Of a DNA stretch of 64,000 nt, positions 1 to 8,586 are shown one piece after another. The notes under the pieces were generated by a model that saw only the letters and a program-made list of their open reading frames with translations, was not told where the DNA came from and did no database searches. The translations under genes were made by a program, and so were the position numbers. Source of the stretch: CAVTWH01 sp963850915 (lineage in GTDB: Bacteria; Actinomycetota; Actinomycetes; Mycobacteriales; Micromonosporaceae); NCBI GenBank assembly GCA_963850915.1, contig CAWKND010000008.1:62001-126000 (forward strand), given 5' to 3'. Position 1 is the stretch's first letter; the number at the start of each line of letters is the position of its first letter.

Positions 1-2674
1 CGGTACCGCCGTCGACGGGCTGCTGCGCTGTGTGGATCTCAGCGATCTGCTGGCCGCAGCTGAGCCACCGCCCGAAGAGCAGTCCCAGCGCCGTGGCACC
101 GACACGGCCTACGTCATGTTCACCTCTGGCTCGACGGGTCGGCCGAAGGGCGCTGTGGTGGCACACCGTGCCGTCACCAGACTGGCGTTCGGCAACAGCA
201 GCACTCAGGTGACATCGACGGATCGGGTGATGCACGGCTGCACGATCGCGTTCGACGGTGCGACGTATGAGATCTGGCCCACCTTGATCAACGGAGCGAC
301 CGTACTGATCGTGGAGCGCGAGATGCTTCTGGCCCCGCCGGCCTTCCGCATGTGGATCCGCGAGGAGCGGCCGACGGTGATGTTCCTGACCACGGCGATC
401 TTCCATACGATCGCGGCCACCCAGCCGGATGCGTTCGCGCCGCTACGAATCCTTCTGGTCGGCGGCGAGGTGTTGAACCCGGGTCTCGCGAGGGACGTAC
501 TCGTCACGGGAGCGCCCGGCAACTTCTTCAACGTCTACGGTCCGACCGAGAACACGGCGTTCACCACGACCCACCGTATCGACGCCGTCGTCGACGGGAC
601 CGCGATCCCGATCGGACGACCCGTCGCCCACACCACCTGCTACGTGCTGCAGCCGGACGGGACGCTCGCGCCGCCCGGTTGCGAAGGTGAACTGCACATC
701 GGCGGGTACGGGTTGGCGGAACGGTACGTTGGCGATCCCGCCGCCACTGCGCAGCGGTTCACTACGGCTGCCCCGACGGGGACCGCCGAGCGGCTGTACC
801 GGACCGGTGACTACGTCACCTGCGACGCGGACGGCACGCTTCACTACCGTGGCCGACGCGACAACCAGGTCAAGGTCCGGGGTGTCCGCATCGAGCTGGA
901 TGAGATCAGCCGCTTGCTGGTACAGCATGCCGATGTCGACGACGCGGTTGTCATCGCGGTGGAGGATGAGGCGAGCCGGTCGCTGGTCGCCTTCTACACC
1001 GGCAAGTCCGTGGCGCCGGCCCTACGGGAGTACGTCGGCGACCGGCTGCCGGCGCACTACGTGCCGACCGCCTTCCACCGGTTGGAGCAACTTCCGCTGA
1101 CTGCCAACGGCAAGGTGGACCGCGAGGCCCTTGTCCGCCACCTAGCTGACCCGAACGCCACCGACGCGCCGACCGTCGTCGGCGATCCGCCTGCCGTGGT
1201 GGCCGCCGGCTGGGCAGCCGCACTCTGCACCGACGCGGGCGCTCCAGAGGATGACTTCTTCGCGGCCGGTGGCGATTCGCTGCGCGCCGCACGGATGATC
1301 ACCCAGGTCATGGCCACCCTGCACATCGACGGAGTACACAGCCAGTTCCTGGTCCGGTCGCTGCTGCGTGCGCCCCGCCTGGACTCGTTCACCCGCGCCG
1401 TGACGGATGTCCTTTCCGGTGTCGACACTCGCCAACCGGAGATCGGTAGCGACCGCTGGCGTCGCGACGTCAGACTGCATCCCGCACCGGTGACGCGCAC
1501 CGGCCCGCACCGCAGGACAGTGCGCCGGATTCTGCTCACCGGAGCCACCGGCTTCTTCGGCTCCTACCTCCTTCAAGCCCTCGCGACCTCCACTACGGCG
1601 GAGATCTGTTGCCTCGTTCGTGCCAGCGACGACGACGCAGCGGTCAAGCGCGTCCTGCAGGCGCAGGATCGCTACGGCCACCGAACCCCGATCCCTGCCA
1701 ACCGGCTGCGGGTGATGGCGGGAGATCTACGTAAGCGGCAGTTCGGCTGGACCGAGGAGCGTTGGCGGCAAGTGGCCGACACGGTCGATGCCATCTACCA
1801 CAGCGCCGCCCAGGTCAACTTCATCTACCCCTATGAGTGGCTCCGCGACAGCAATGTCGAGGGCATCCGCAACGTCGTCGACATCGCCCGCCGCCGCGGT
1901 ACTCCCGTGCACTACATCTCCACCATCGCCGTACTGGCCGGATTCGGCTCAGCCGGCATCACGCGGGTCACCGAGGACACGCCGCTGGACTACGTCGAAC
2001 GGCTGTCCATGGGGTACCCGGAGTCCAAATGGGTCGGCGAGGAGGTGCTGCGGTTGGCGGCCCATGAGGGCGTCCCCGTCAACATCTTCCGCCCGTATGA
2101 GATAACCGGCGAATCCGTCGACGGGACCTGGAACACCGAAGCGGCAATCTGCGCATTCTTCAAAGCACTCGTCGACATGCGTACCGCACCAGATCTCGAC
2201 CTACCACTGGACTTCGTACCCGCCGACTACCTAGCCCGCGCCGTGATCCACCTCGCTACCAACGAGCCATCCACCGGACGGACGTATCACCTGACCAATG
2301 CCTCGCCCGCACAGCTGTCCACGATGGTGGAGCGGCTCAACGCGCGCGGGTACCGGATCGCCGTAGTGCCCTACGTCGAGTGGGTGCGGGAGCTCGTACA
2401 GTTCGCCGCCGGGCACCCCACCCATCCGATCGTCCCGTTCGTGCCCATCTTCACCGACCACGCCATGGCCCGCGACCTGACCGTGAAGGAGCTCTACCGC
2501 ACCGGCATCTTCCCGAACTTCAACAGGAACCGCGCAGAACACGGCCTGCGGTCATCAGGACTGTCCTGCCCACCGGTCGACGCCCGACTCCTCGACCGCT
2601 ACCTCGACTACTTCCGGCGGGTCGACTATCTGCCACCAGCACGCACTCAACCCGGCCACCTGAACGGCAGATGA
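1..2674 (+). CDS. NRPS termination module, A-T-reductase (5' partial)
   Basis: This is the C-terminal part of a nonribosomal peptide synthetase. The frame is open to the left edge (first full codon at base 2), so the true start lies outside the window. Counting from the GTG at 32, the adenylation domain has core A3 (FTSGSTGRPKG, residues 30-40), A5 (YGPTEN), A7 (YRTGD), A8 and A10 (NGKVD). A carrier domain follows with GGDSL (Ser416). The last part is a thioester reductase with the NAD(P)H loop TGATGFFGS near residue 505 and the YPESK dyad (Tyr662, Lys666). Reductase domains release the product as an aldehyde or alcohol rather than an acid. My hand-aligned pocket reading (D-G-Y-F-L-G-V-A-F) matches no code I know. 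GGTACC is rarer here than downstream. Confidence 0.9.
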   Translation, partial: GTAVDGLLRCVDLSDLLAAAEPPPEEQSQRRGTDTAYVMFTSGSTGRPKGAVVAHRAVTRLAFGNSSTQVTSTDRVMHGCTIAFDGATYEIWPTLINGATVLIVEREMLLAPPAFRMWIREERPTVMFLTTAIFHTIAATQPDAFAPLRILLVGGEVLNPGLARDVLVTGAPGNFFNVYGPTENTAFTTTHRIDAVVDGTAIPIGRPVAHTTCYVLQPDGTLAPPGCEGELHIGGYGLAERYVGDPAATAQRFTTAAPTGTAERLYRTGDYVTCDADGTLHYRGRRDNQVKVRGVRIELDEISRLLVQHADVDDAVVIAVEDEASRSLVAFYTGKSVAPALREYVGDRLPAHYVPTAFHRLEQLPLTANGKVDREALVRHLADPNATDAPTVVGDPPAVVAAGWAAALCTDAGAPEDDFFAAGGDSLRAARMITQVMATLHIDGVHSQFLVRSLLRAPRLDSFTRAVTDVLSGVDTRQPEIGSDRWRRDVRLHPAPVTRTGPHRRTVRRILLTGATGFFGSYLLQALATSTTAEICCLVRASDDDAAVKRVLQAQDRYGHRTPIPANRLRVMAGDLRKRQFGWTEERWRQVADTVDAIYHSAAQVNFIYPYEWLRDSNVEGIRNVVDIARRRGTPVHYISTIAVLAGFGSAGITRVTEDTPLDYVERLSMGYPESKWVGEEVLRLAAHEGVPVNIFRPYEITGESVDGTWNTEAAICAFFKALVDMRTAPDLDLPLDFVPADYLARAVIHLATNEPSTGRTYHLTNASPAQLSTMVERLNARGYRIAVVPYVEWVRELVQFAAGHPTHPIVPFVPIFTDHAMARDLTVKELYRTGIFPNFNRNRAEHGLRSSGLSCPPVDARLLDRYLDYFRRVDYLPPARTQPGHLNGR

Positions 2675-2929
2675 GCGATCCCGGCAGCAGCCGACCCACA
2701 TCCACAGATCCGTGGCCCGGGCCCGCAGCATGCAGCCGTCGCACGCGATGGAACGGCCTGAGGACAGGGCCCGTTGGCCGTCGAACATGGCGTTCCGCAG
2801 AACGGAACGACCACTTGCGCCGGCCCGGCAACCCGACCGAAGCTCGGGATGTTCTGGCCAGGACGCCCTCACCCACCCGACATCCCGGGACCTGAGCCCG
2901 CGGGTGTTACGTCCTACAACGGGAGCCTC

Positions 2930-3490
2930 ATGACAATCACGCGGGTACCAAGCCAGAAGACCACCGTGATCAAACGGCTGTTCACCGGCGTCCTCGCAGC
3001 GCTCGCCGTCACAGTCGCGGCGACCCTGGCCCTCCCCCACGCCGCCTACGCCACAGCAGGCGACCTCGCATGCACGAGCTCATCGACGATCACCTACTCG
3101 CCGGGCCTCACCCTCACCACCACCACCCAGTACGTGACGTACTCGGTGCATTACAGCGGCTGCACCTCCACCAACGGCGCCACTGTCAGCAGCGCCACCA
3201 TCGAAGGCAGCTACTACGCCAGCTTCAGCTGCCTCAGCCTGCCGTCCTCGACCGACGTGTCCGCCACCATCCCATGGAACGACACCACAACCAGCTACAT
3301 CGAGGGCACCGGCACTTACACGAACGTCGGCGGCCAATCCCTCTACACCACGCTCGGAACCACAACGTCGGGCCGGTTCGCCGGAGACTCGTTCGTGGAA
3401 GCCATCACCGAATCCACGTTGAACCTCCTCACCTGCGCCACCACCGGAGTCACCACCCAGACGGGCATCGGCGTCGTAACTTTCGCCTGA
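2930..3490 (+). CDS. Secreted Thr/Ser-rich protein of unknown function
   Basis: This is a 186-residue protein with a clear Sec signal peptide: a basic N-terminus (KRLF), a hydrophobic Ala/Val/Leu stretch and a likely AYA cleavage site near residue 40. The mature part is rich in Thr, Ser and Tyr and has a few Cys that could form disulfides. I recognise no domain. The ATG at 2930 is chosen because GGGAG lies just upstream; an in-frame extension to 2774 would bury the signal peptide. A strong hairpin follows the stop. Gly-Thr pairs here are mostly written GGC-ACC, unlike the genes downstream. Confidence 0.7.
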   Translation: MTITRVPSQKTTVIKRLFTGVLAALAVTVAATLALPHAAYATAGDLACTSSSTITYSPGLTLTTTTQYVTYSVHYSGCTSTNGATVSSATIEGSYYASFSCLSLPSSTDVSATIPWNDTTTSYIEGTGTYTNVGGQSLYTTLGTTTSGRFAGDSFVEAITESTLNLLTCATTGVTTQTGIGVVTFA

Positions 3491-3496
3491 AATCGG

Positions 3497-3520
3497 GGCC
3501 GCTGCCAGCCGGCAGCGGCC
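3497..3520 (+). terminator. Rho-independent-like hairpin
   Basis: A perfect 10-bp stem (GGCCGCTGCC / GGCAGCGGCC) with a 4-nt loop starts 6 bases after the stop of the secreted protein. There is no clear T-run, as is common in high-GC actinomycetes. Confidence 0.75.
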
Positions 3521-3816
3521 TCAACCCGCGCCGCCCGCATCGCGCTCAACCGAAGACCAACGCTCTACCAGCGTGCGCGGAGCGCACCGCCGAAGTAGTC
3601 GCGTTCGGGGGTACTGCTGAACGGGCTCCGGCCGTACCCCCGGACTGATTTCGGTGAATGTTTCATTGACGGCGGCCGTTGAGCGCCGGCACCTTCCTCG
3701 CGCGATGCCCGGGTGGCGCGCCGCGGGCGACCGGAGACGCCCAGGTCGGCCGCCAGGTCGCCGCACGCCGCCCGGGATCAGCCGCGGCCGGTGGGGCATT
3801 CGACACGACGTAGCGC
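3521..3816. other. Intergenic stretch, nothing recognised
   Basis: No open frame here has an actinomycete-like codon pattern plus a ribosome site. It separates the terminator of the secreted protein from the promoter region of the glycosidase gene. I see no RNA gene or repeat. Confidence 0.5.
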
Positions 3817-3838
3817 TTGACATTCACGGGCATCGCTG

Positions 3839-3867
3839 TTGACAGCGGCCGGGGCGTCCCCGAACCT
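3839..3867 (+). promoter_or_regulatory. Putative promoter of the CBM2 glycosidase
   Basis: TTGACA (3839-3844) is followed after 17 bases by GAACCT (3862-3867). The same -35 and spacing, with a similar AAC-containing -10, occur before the GH3 gene and before both CBM13 enzyme genes in this window. A second TTGACA lies at 3817-3822. Confidence 0.5.
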
Positions 3868-3881
3868 TGGGAGCGCTTCCA
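3868..3881. promoter_or_regulatory. CebR-like LacI-family operator
   Basis: TGGGAGCGCTTCCA differs at one base from the palindrome TGGGAGCGCTCCCA bound by the cellobiose-responsive repressor CebR in Streptomyces. It abuts the putative -10, where bound repressor would block transcription of the downstream secreted glycosidase. Confidence 0.7.
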
Positions 3882-3911
3882 TTCACCGTCTCCGATAGGA
3901 GCAGGCCCGCG

Positions 3912-5930
3912 ATGAGACATCGCCGCACCGTCCTGGTGGCGCTCGTGATCGCTGCGACAGCCACCCTCGCCGCCCCCGCCCACGCCGCCGCCACGGATGT
4001 CCAGGTAACGGTCAACGCCCGGGCCGGCCTGGCCACGGTCAGCAGCACGGCGATCGGCACCAACCATGCCGTGTGGGACTCCCAACTCGGTACCGACACT
4101 GTCGCCGACCTGATGAAGAGCGCCGGCGTGCAGCTGCTGCGCTACCCCGGCGGCTCCTACTCCGACATCTACCACTGGCAGGACAACACCGCGCCGGGCG
4201 GGTACGTCGCCCCGGACACCGACTTCGACCACTTCATGGGTGGCGTACAGCGGGCCGGCGCGCAGGCGATGGTGATCGCGAACTACGGCACCGGTACGCC
4301 GGAGGAGGCGGCCGGCTGGGTTCGTTACGCCAACGTCACCAAGAACTACGGCGTGAAGTACTGGGAGATCGGCAACGAGCTGTACGGCAACGGCCACTAC
4401 GGAACGAGCTGGGAGGCGGACAACCACGCCGACAAGAGCCCGGCCGGGTACGCCACCCTGGTCAAGCAGTACGCCCAGGCGATGAAGGCGGTCGACCCGA
4501 CGGTCAAGATCGGCGTGGTACTCACCACCCCGGGCAACTGGCCGGACGGCATCGTGGCTGGCGGTGACTCGGGTACCTGGAACCAGGTGGTGCTCTCCAT
4601 CGCCGGCCCGTACGTCGACTTCGGCATCCTGCACTGGTACCCGGGCGGCTCGACGGCGCCGGACGCGCTCGGCAAGACCGCGCAGATCACCGACGCGGTT
4701 TCCCTGGTACACCAACAGATCAGCAGCTACGCCGGTGGCCACCAGCTGGGCCTCGCGGTGACCGAGATGAACCCCGGGTACGGCCTGGACACCCAACCGG
4801 GTGCGCTCTTCGCCGCCGACACGTACGCCAGCCTGATCGAGAACGGCGTCTTCAACATCGACTGGTGGGACGTACACAACGGTCCGCAGGCGTACTCCAC
4901 TGTGGACGGTCAGCCCGACTACGGAGACTCCGGGCTGCTCTCCAGCGGTACCTGCCTGTCCGACGGGACCACCTGCGAACCGGCCATCAACACGCCCTTC
5001 GCGCCCTACTACGGGCTGGCGATGACCGCGAAGTTCGCCGGGCCGGGCGATCAGCTGCTCCGGGCCAGTAGCAGCGATCCACTGGTGAAGGTGCACGCCG
5101 CCCGGCGCGCCAACGGCGACCTGGCGGTACTGCTGCTCAACGAGGATCCGGACAACGCCCGCCATGTGGCGCTGAGCTACGCCGGGTACTCGCCGGCGGC
5201 AACGGCTCAGGTACTCAGCTTCGGCAACGGCGGTACCCAGATCACCACCGCCACCGGCGCAGCGGCCGCACAGGACCTGCCGGCGTACTCGCTCACCACG
5301 CTGATCCTGCACCCCTCGAGTGCGCCGACCGCACTCGCCGCGCCCGGCCAACCCACGGCCGGCGCGGTCACCGCGAGCGACGCGACCATCTCCTGGCCGG
5401 CGGCGGGCAGTGGCGTCAAATATGAGGTGTACCGCCAGAACGGCACCACCAGCGAGCAGTGGGGTGAGACGACCGGTACCTCGTTCACCGTGCACAACCT
5501 GACGCCGGGTACCAGCTACACGGTCAACGTGCTCACCCGGGACGCGGCGGGACACGTGTCGTGGGCTTCGCCGCCGGTGACGTTCCGGACCGGTACGCCC
5601 GCCGTGTCGGACTGCGCCGTCGCGTTCGCGGACACCAGCGACTGGGGCAACGGCTTCGTCGCGAGCCTCGACATCACCAACACCGGTACGTCGGCGTTCG
5701 ACACCTGGACACTGGCGTTCGGCTGGCCCACCGGTTGGCAGCAGATGACCGGCGGCTGGAACGGTACCTGGAGCCAGACCGGTACCGACGTACGGGTGAG
5801 CAACGCCGACTTCAATCAGGTGATCGCACCGGGGGCCACGGTCAACGTCGGCTTTGTCGGCGGGTACCAGGGTCCCAATGTGTTCCCGGGTCTGTTCACG
5901 CTCAACGGCAAACTCTGCACGACCCGCTGA
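3912..5930 (+). CDS. Secreted clan GH-A glycoside hydrolase with Fn3 and CBM2
   Basis: This is a 672-residue secreted enzyme. The ATG at 3912 is chosen because AGGAG precedes it and the signal peptide starts there (basic RHRR, hydrophobic core, AHA cleavage near residue 25). The catalytic part has the clan GH-A pair: an N-E acid/base in YWEIGNE (Glu156) and a nucleophile in VTEMNP (Glu285). It most resembles proteins annotated as alpha-L-arabinofuranosidase; the exact family and substrate are uncertain. An Fn3 linker domain (about 475-560) and a C-terminal CBM2 (about 565-670, with conserved Trp and terminal Cys) follow, so the enzyme should bind crystalline polysaccharide outside the cell. 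The CebR-like operator upstream suggests induction by cellulose-derived sugars. Confidence 0.85.
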   Translation: MRHRRTVLVALVIAATATLAAPAHAAATDVQVTVNARAGLATVSSTAIGTNHAVWDSQLGTDTVADLMKSAGVQLLRYPGGSYSDIYHWQDNTAPGGYVAPDTDFDHFMGGVQRAGAQAMVIANYGTGTPEEAAGWVRYANVTKNYGVKYWEIGNELYGNGHYGTSWEADNHADKSPAGYATLVKQYAQAMKAVDPTVKIGVVLTTPGNWPDGIVAGGDSGTWNQVVLSIAGPYVDFGILHWYPGGSTAPDALGKTAQITDAVSLVHQQISSYAGGHQLGLAVTEMNPGYGLDTQPGALFAADTYASLIENGVFNIDWWDVHNGPQAYSTVDGQPDYGDSGLLSSGTCLSDGTTCEPAINTPFAPYYGLAMTAKFAGPGDQLLRASSSDPLVKVHAARRANGDLAVLLLNEDPDNARHVALSYAGYSPAATAQVLSFGNGGTQITTATGAAAAQDLPAYSLTTLILHPSSAPTALAAPGQPTAGAVTASDATISWPAAGSGVKYEVYRQNGTTSEQWGETTGTSFTVHNLTPGTSYTVNVLTRDAAGHVSWASPPVTFRTGTPAVSDCAVAFADTSDWGNGFVASLDITNTGTSAFDTWTLAFGWPTGWQQMTGGWNGTWSQTGTDVRVSNADFNQVIAPGATVNVGFVGGYQGPNVFPGLFTLNGKLCTTR

Positions 5931-5933
5931 CGG

Positions 5934-5957
5934 CGCGGGCGCGACGACGCGCCCGCG
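5934..5957. terminator. GC-rich hairpin after the glycosidase gene
   Basis: A perfect 10-bp stem (CGCGGGCGCG / CGCGCCCGCG) with loop ACGA begins a few bases after the stop codon. It lies between convergent genes and could act on both strands. Confidence 0.75.
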
Positions 5958-5966
5958 TCAACGGAC

Positions 5967-5998
5967 AGCGCCGCCCGGCTCCCCCGCCGGGCGGCGCT
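5967..5998. terminator. Second GC-rich hairpin between convergent genes
   Basis: A perfect 13-bp stem (AGCGCCGCCCGGC and its complement) with a 6-nt TCCCCC loop. With the preceding hairpin it forms a double terminator between the glycosidase gene and the iclR-type gene. Confidence 0.75.
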
Positions 5999-6014
5999 GC
6001 TCTCGTTTGCCGCC

Positions 6015-6098
6015 AACCTCAGCCGTGCCGGAACCCTCAGCCGTGCCGGACACCTAAGCCGTGCCGGAACCTCAGCCGTGCCGGGACTTCAGCCGTGG
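6015..6098. repeat. Five short tandem repeats of about 17 bp over the iclR stop codon
   Basis: Four copies of a unit containing CAGCCGTGCCGG (one reads TAAGCC), plus a degenerate fifth, run head to tail. On the minus strand each copy reads CACGGCTGA or CACGGCTTA, which is also the last codons and stop of the iclR-type gene. The array therefore repeats the end of that gene several times beyond its real stop. Confidence 0.8.
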
Positions 6099-6892
6099 AC
6101 AGCGAGTGGGATGGCGCCGGCCAGCGACCAGTCGTGGCTGATGTCGGCCGCGGTGCGCAGCAGCAGCGGCAGGTACTCCTCGGTCAGCTTCTCCACCGTC
6201 GTCTCGGCCGCGTGCACGGTGACGTTGACCGCCGCGACCACCCGACCCTCGCCGTCGCGTACGCCGGTGGCGACCGAGCGGATGCCGCCGGCCAGATCCT
6301 GGTCGGCCAGCGCCCAGCCACGGGCGCGTACCTCGCGCAGCACGCGCTCCAGCTCGTCCGGCTCCGGCCGCCAGCGGGGGGTGATCCCGGAGCGGGTCGG
6401 CTCGGCCAGTGCGGCGCGCAGCTCCGCCGGGTCGAGCGCGGCGAGCAGTACCTTCCCCATCGAGGTGGCCGCGGCCGGGAAGCGGGTACCGATGGTCACC
6501 GCCAGCGTGACGATCTTCGGTACCGCAACCCGTGCCACGTAGACGATGTCGCCCCCGTCCAGCTGTGCCATCGAGGTCGACTCGCCGGTCAGGTCGACCA
6601 GCCGGCACATGTGCGGCCGGGCCAGCTCCCACCTGTTCTGCGCGTTGACGTACGCCATGCCCAGCTCCAGAACCCGTGGCGTCAAAGCGAAGCCACGGTC
6701 GGCGGTGCGTACGTAGCCCAGCTCCTCCAGGGTCAGCAGGATCCGGCGTACCGTCGGCCGGGCCAGCCCGGTGGCGGCGGCGATCTCGCTGAGCATCATC
6801 GCCGGCTGCCCGGGTTTGAAGCAGCGCACCACTTCCAGCCCGCGCGCCAGGGCCTCGATGAAGTCAGGTCCCGCTTCGCGTGGCACTCGCAC
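6089..6892 (-). CDS. IclR-family transcriptional regulator
   Basis: This is a 267-residue IclR protein. The N-terminal winged helix-turn-helix (about residues 10-75, with SEIAAATGLARPTVRRIL) is followed by the effector-binding domain with TSMGKVLLAAL and IRSVATGVRD segments typical of PcaR/PobR-type members. Family members usually control aromatic-acid or related catabolic operons and sense a pathway metabolite. The position next to the amidohydrolase gene and the ring-cleavage dioxygenase operon suggests it controls that set. The stop lies inside a short tandem repeat array. Confidence 0.9.
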   Translation of the reverse strand: MRVPREAGPDFIEALARGLEVVRCFKPGQPAMMLSEIAAATGLARPTVRRILLTLEELGYVRTADRGFALTPRVLELGMAYVNAQNRWELARPHMCRLVDLTGESTSMAQLDGGDIVYVARVAVPKIVTLAVTIGTRFPAAATSMGKVLLAALDPAELRAALAEPTRSGITPRWRPEPDELERVLREVRARGWALADQDLAGGIRSVATGVRDGEGRVVAAVNVTVHAAETTVEKLTEEYLPLLLRTAADISHDWSLAGAIPLAVHG

Positions 6893-6937
6893 CTCTCCCC
6901 TACTGCCTGTCGCCGCTGCGTGGCCGCGGCTACCCGG

Positions 6938-8378
6938 CTAATGCTTCCATTGCGCGGAACCGGCGTCGTACTCGGTGTACTGGTACGGGTTGTCGAAGAG
7001 TTCGGTGGCCGGGATGTCCGGGTGCATGCCCCGGTCCCACGCCTCCTGCCCCATCTCGCCGATCAGGTACTCGACGGTCTGCTCGACGCCGTGCCGGGCC
7101 GCCGCGAGGTCCACGTCGACCAGCTTGCCGCCGCGTTTGAGTACCCGCCCGCCGACCATCACCGTGTCCACGTCGCCGCGCTGCGCCTGGAACGCCACGT
7201 GACCGTACGGGTTGAGGATCGGGAACATCACCGGCGACGCGTCGTTCTTGATGAGGATCACGTCGGCCTTCCTGCCCGGGGTCAGGCTGCCGATGTCGCT
7301 GTCCAGGCCGAGTGCCCGGCTGCCGCCCCGGGTCGCCCAGTCGACCACCTGTTCGGCGCGCAGGTGCAGCTGGGTCACCGTCTCCTGCTGGGCATGCGCC
7401 TCCAGATGCTCGCGGGAGCGGTCCGCGCCGAGGGTGGTACGCATGGCGGAGAACAGATCCCCGCTCCACCAGACGCTGGTGTCCATCGACAGCGAGACCG
7501 GGATGTCGTGCTGGCGCAGCATCCAGGTGGGCGGGTACCCCTGCCCGGCGCTCTGCTCGCTCTCGGTGGAGACGGAGACCGAGCCGCCGGTGGCGGCGAT
7601 CCGGTGGTACGAGTCGTGGTTGAGGGTCGCGGCGTGCACGTAGATGTTGGTCGGCCCCATGAAGCCGTTCTCGTGCATCAGCCGGATGCCGTCGTCGTTG
7701 GTGGCGCCCCAGACTCCGGCGTGGGTGGTGACCGGCACGCCGAGTTCCCGGGCCACTTCGAAGGCGGCCCGCTCCGGGAAGGCCGGGTCGCCGGTGACGT
7801 CGAAGGCCAGCTGGAAGCCGAGCAGGTCGCCGGCGCCGTGCATCCGGCGGGTGACGAAGTCGCGGAACTCGGGCGCCGCCGACCACTCCCACGGCCCCTG
7901 CTGGATGTTGCCGTACGCCGAGCACGAACCGGCCCGGTACCGCCTGCAGCGCGTCGACCGCGGCGTCCGCGTGCTGGGTGGTCTGCAGCCCGTGTGACCA
8001 GTCGACGGTGGTGGTCACCCCGGCGTCGACCGCCTCCAGCGCGGCGAGCAGGTTGCCGGCGTAGATGTCCTGCGGCCGGAACAGCTTGCCGGACTCCAGG
8101 TAGTACCAGACGAAGTACTGGCTCAGCGTCCAGTCGGTACCGTAGCCGCGCATCGCGGTCTGCCACATGTGCCGGTGCGTGTCGATCATGCCGGGCATCA
8201 CGATACCGCCGCTGGCGTCGATCTCCTCGGTGCCCTCGGGGACGGCGAGGCCGACACCGACCTCGGCGATCCTGCCGTCGACCACGAGGACATCCGCGCC
8301 GGGCAGCACGGTGTGCGTGTCGTCCATGGTGAGGACCAGTCCGTTGCGGAAAACCACCGGGCGGTCAGTTGCGCTCAT
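6938..8378 (-). pseudogene. Amidohydrolase (8-oxoguanine/cytosine deaminase-like), one frameshift
   Basis: This is a metal-dependent amidohydrolase of the deaminase type. The N-terminal frame (from ATG 8378, with AAGGAG 8 nt upstream) carries the metal motif DTHRHMW. The C-terminal frame carries THAGVWG, the His of VHAATLNHD and the Asp of SMDTSVWW. The frames are joined by a single extra base near 7918, where CTCGGCGTAC should read CTCGCGTAC; that restores FVLAYGNIQQGPWEW. The total length is 3n+1. The gene is otherwise intact at about 480 residues, so a sequencing error is as likely as real inactivation. It lies divergent to the CoA-transferase operon. The substrate is unknown. Confidence 0.8.
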
Positions 8379-8586
8379 CGCCGTCCACTCCTTCGGGGTA
8401 CGGGGCCGCGCGGCAAGCACCGGACAAGCGTCCGCCAAGCGGCCAGAGTCGAGTGGCGCTAGTGTGAGCCGCCCTCCCGGGGGTGTCAATGCTTGACTGT
8501 ACGCCCTGACCAGCGAAGACTCGATTGACGGACGGATGTCCGCTAGACGTACACAGCAGCCAGACTTGGCGGACCGAGGGAGGGCG

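Noticed and set aside
3663..5555. A 630-codon minus-strand open frame opposite the CBM2 glycosidase
   Set aside because: The translation is low-complexity Arg/Gly/Val with no domain. The plus strand encodes a complete enzyme with catalytic motifs and a signal peptide.
5561..8332. A 923-codon plus-strand frame over the iclR and amidohydrolase genes
   Set aside because: It is an antisense shadow in GC-rich DNA. It shows no motif, while both minus-strand genes are clear family members.
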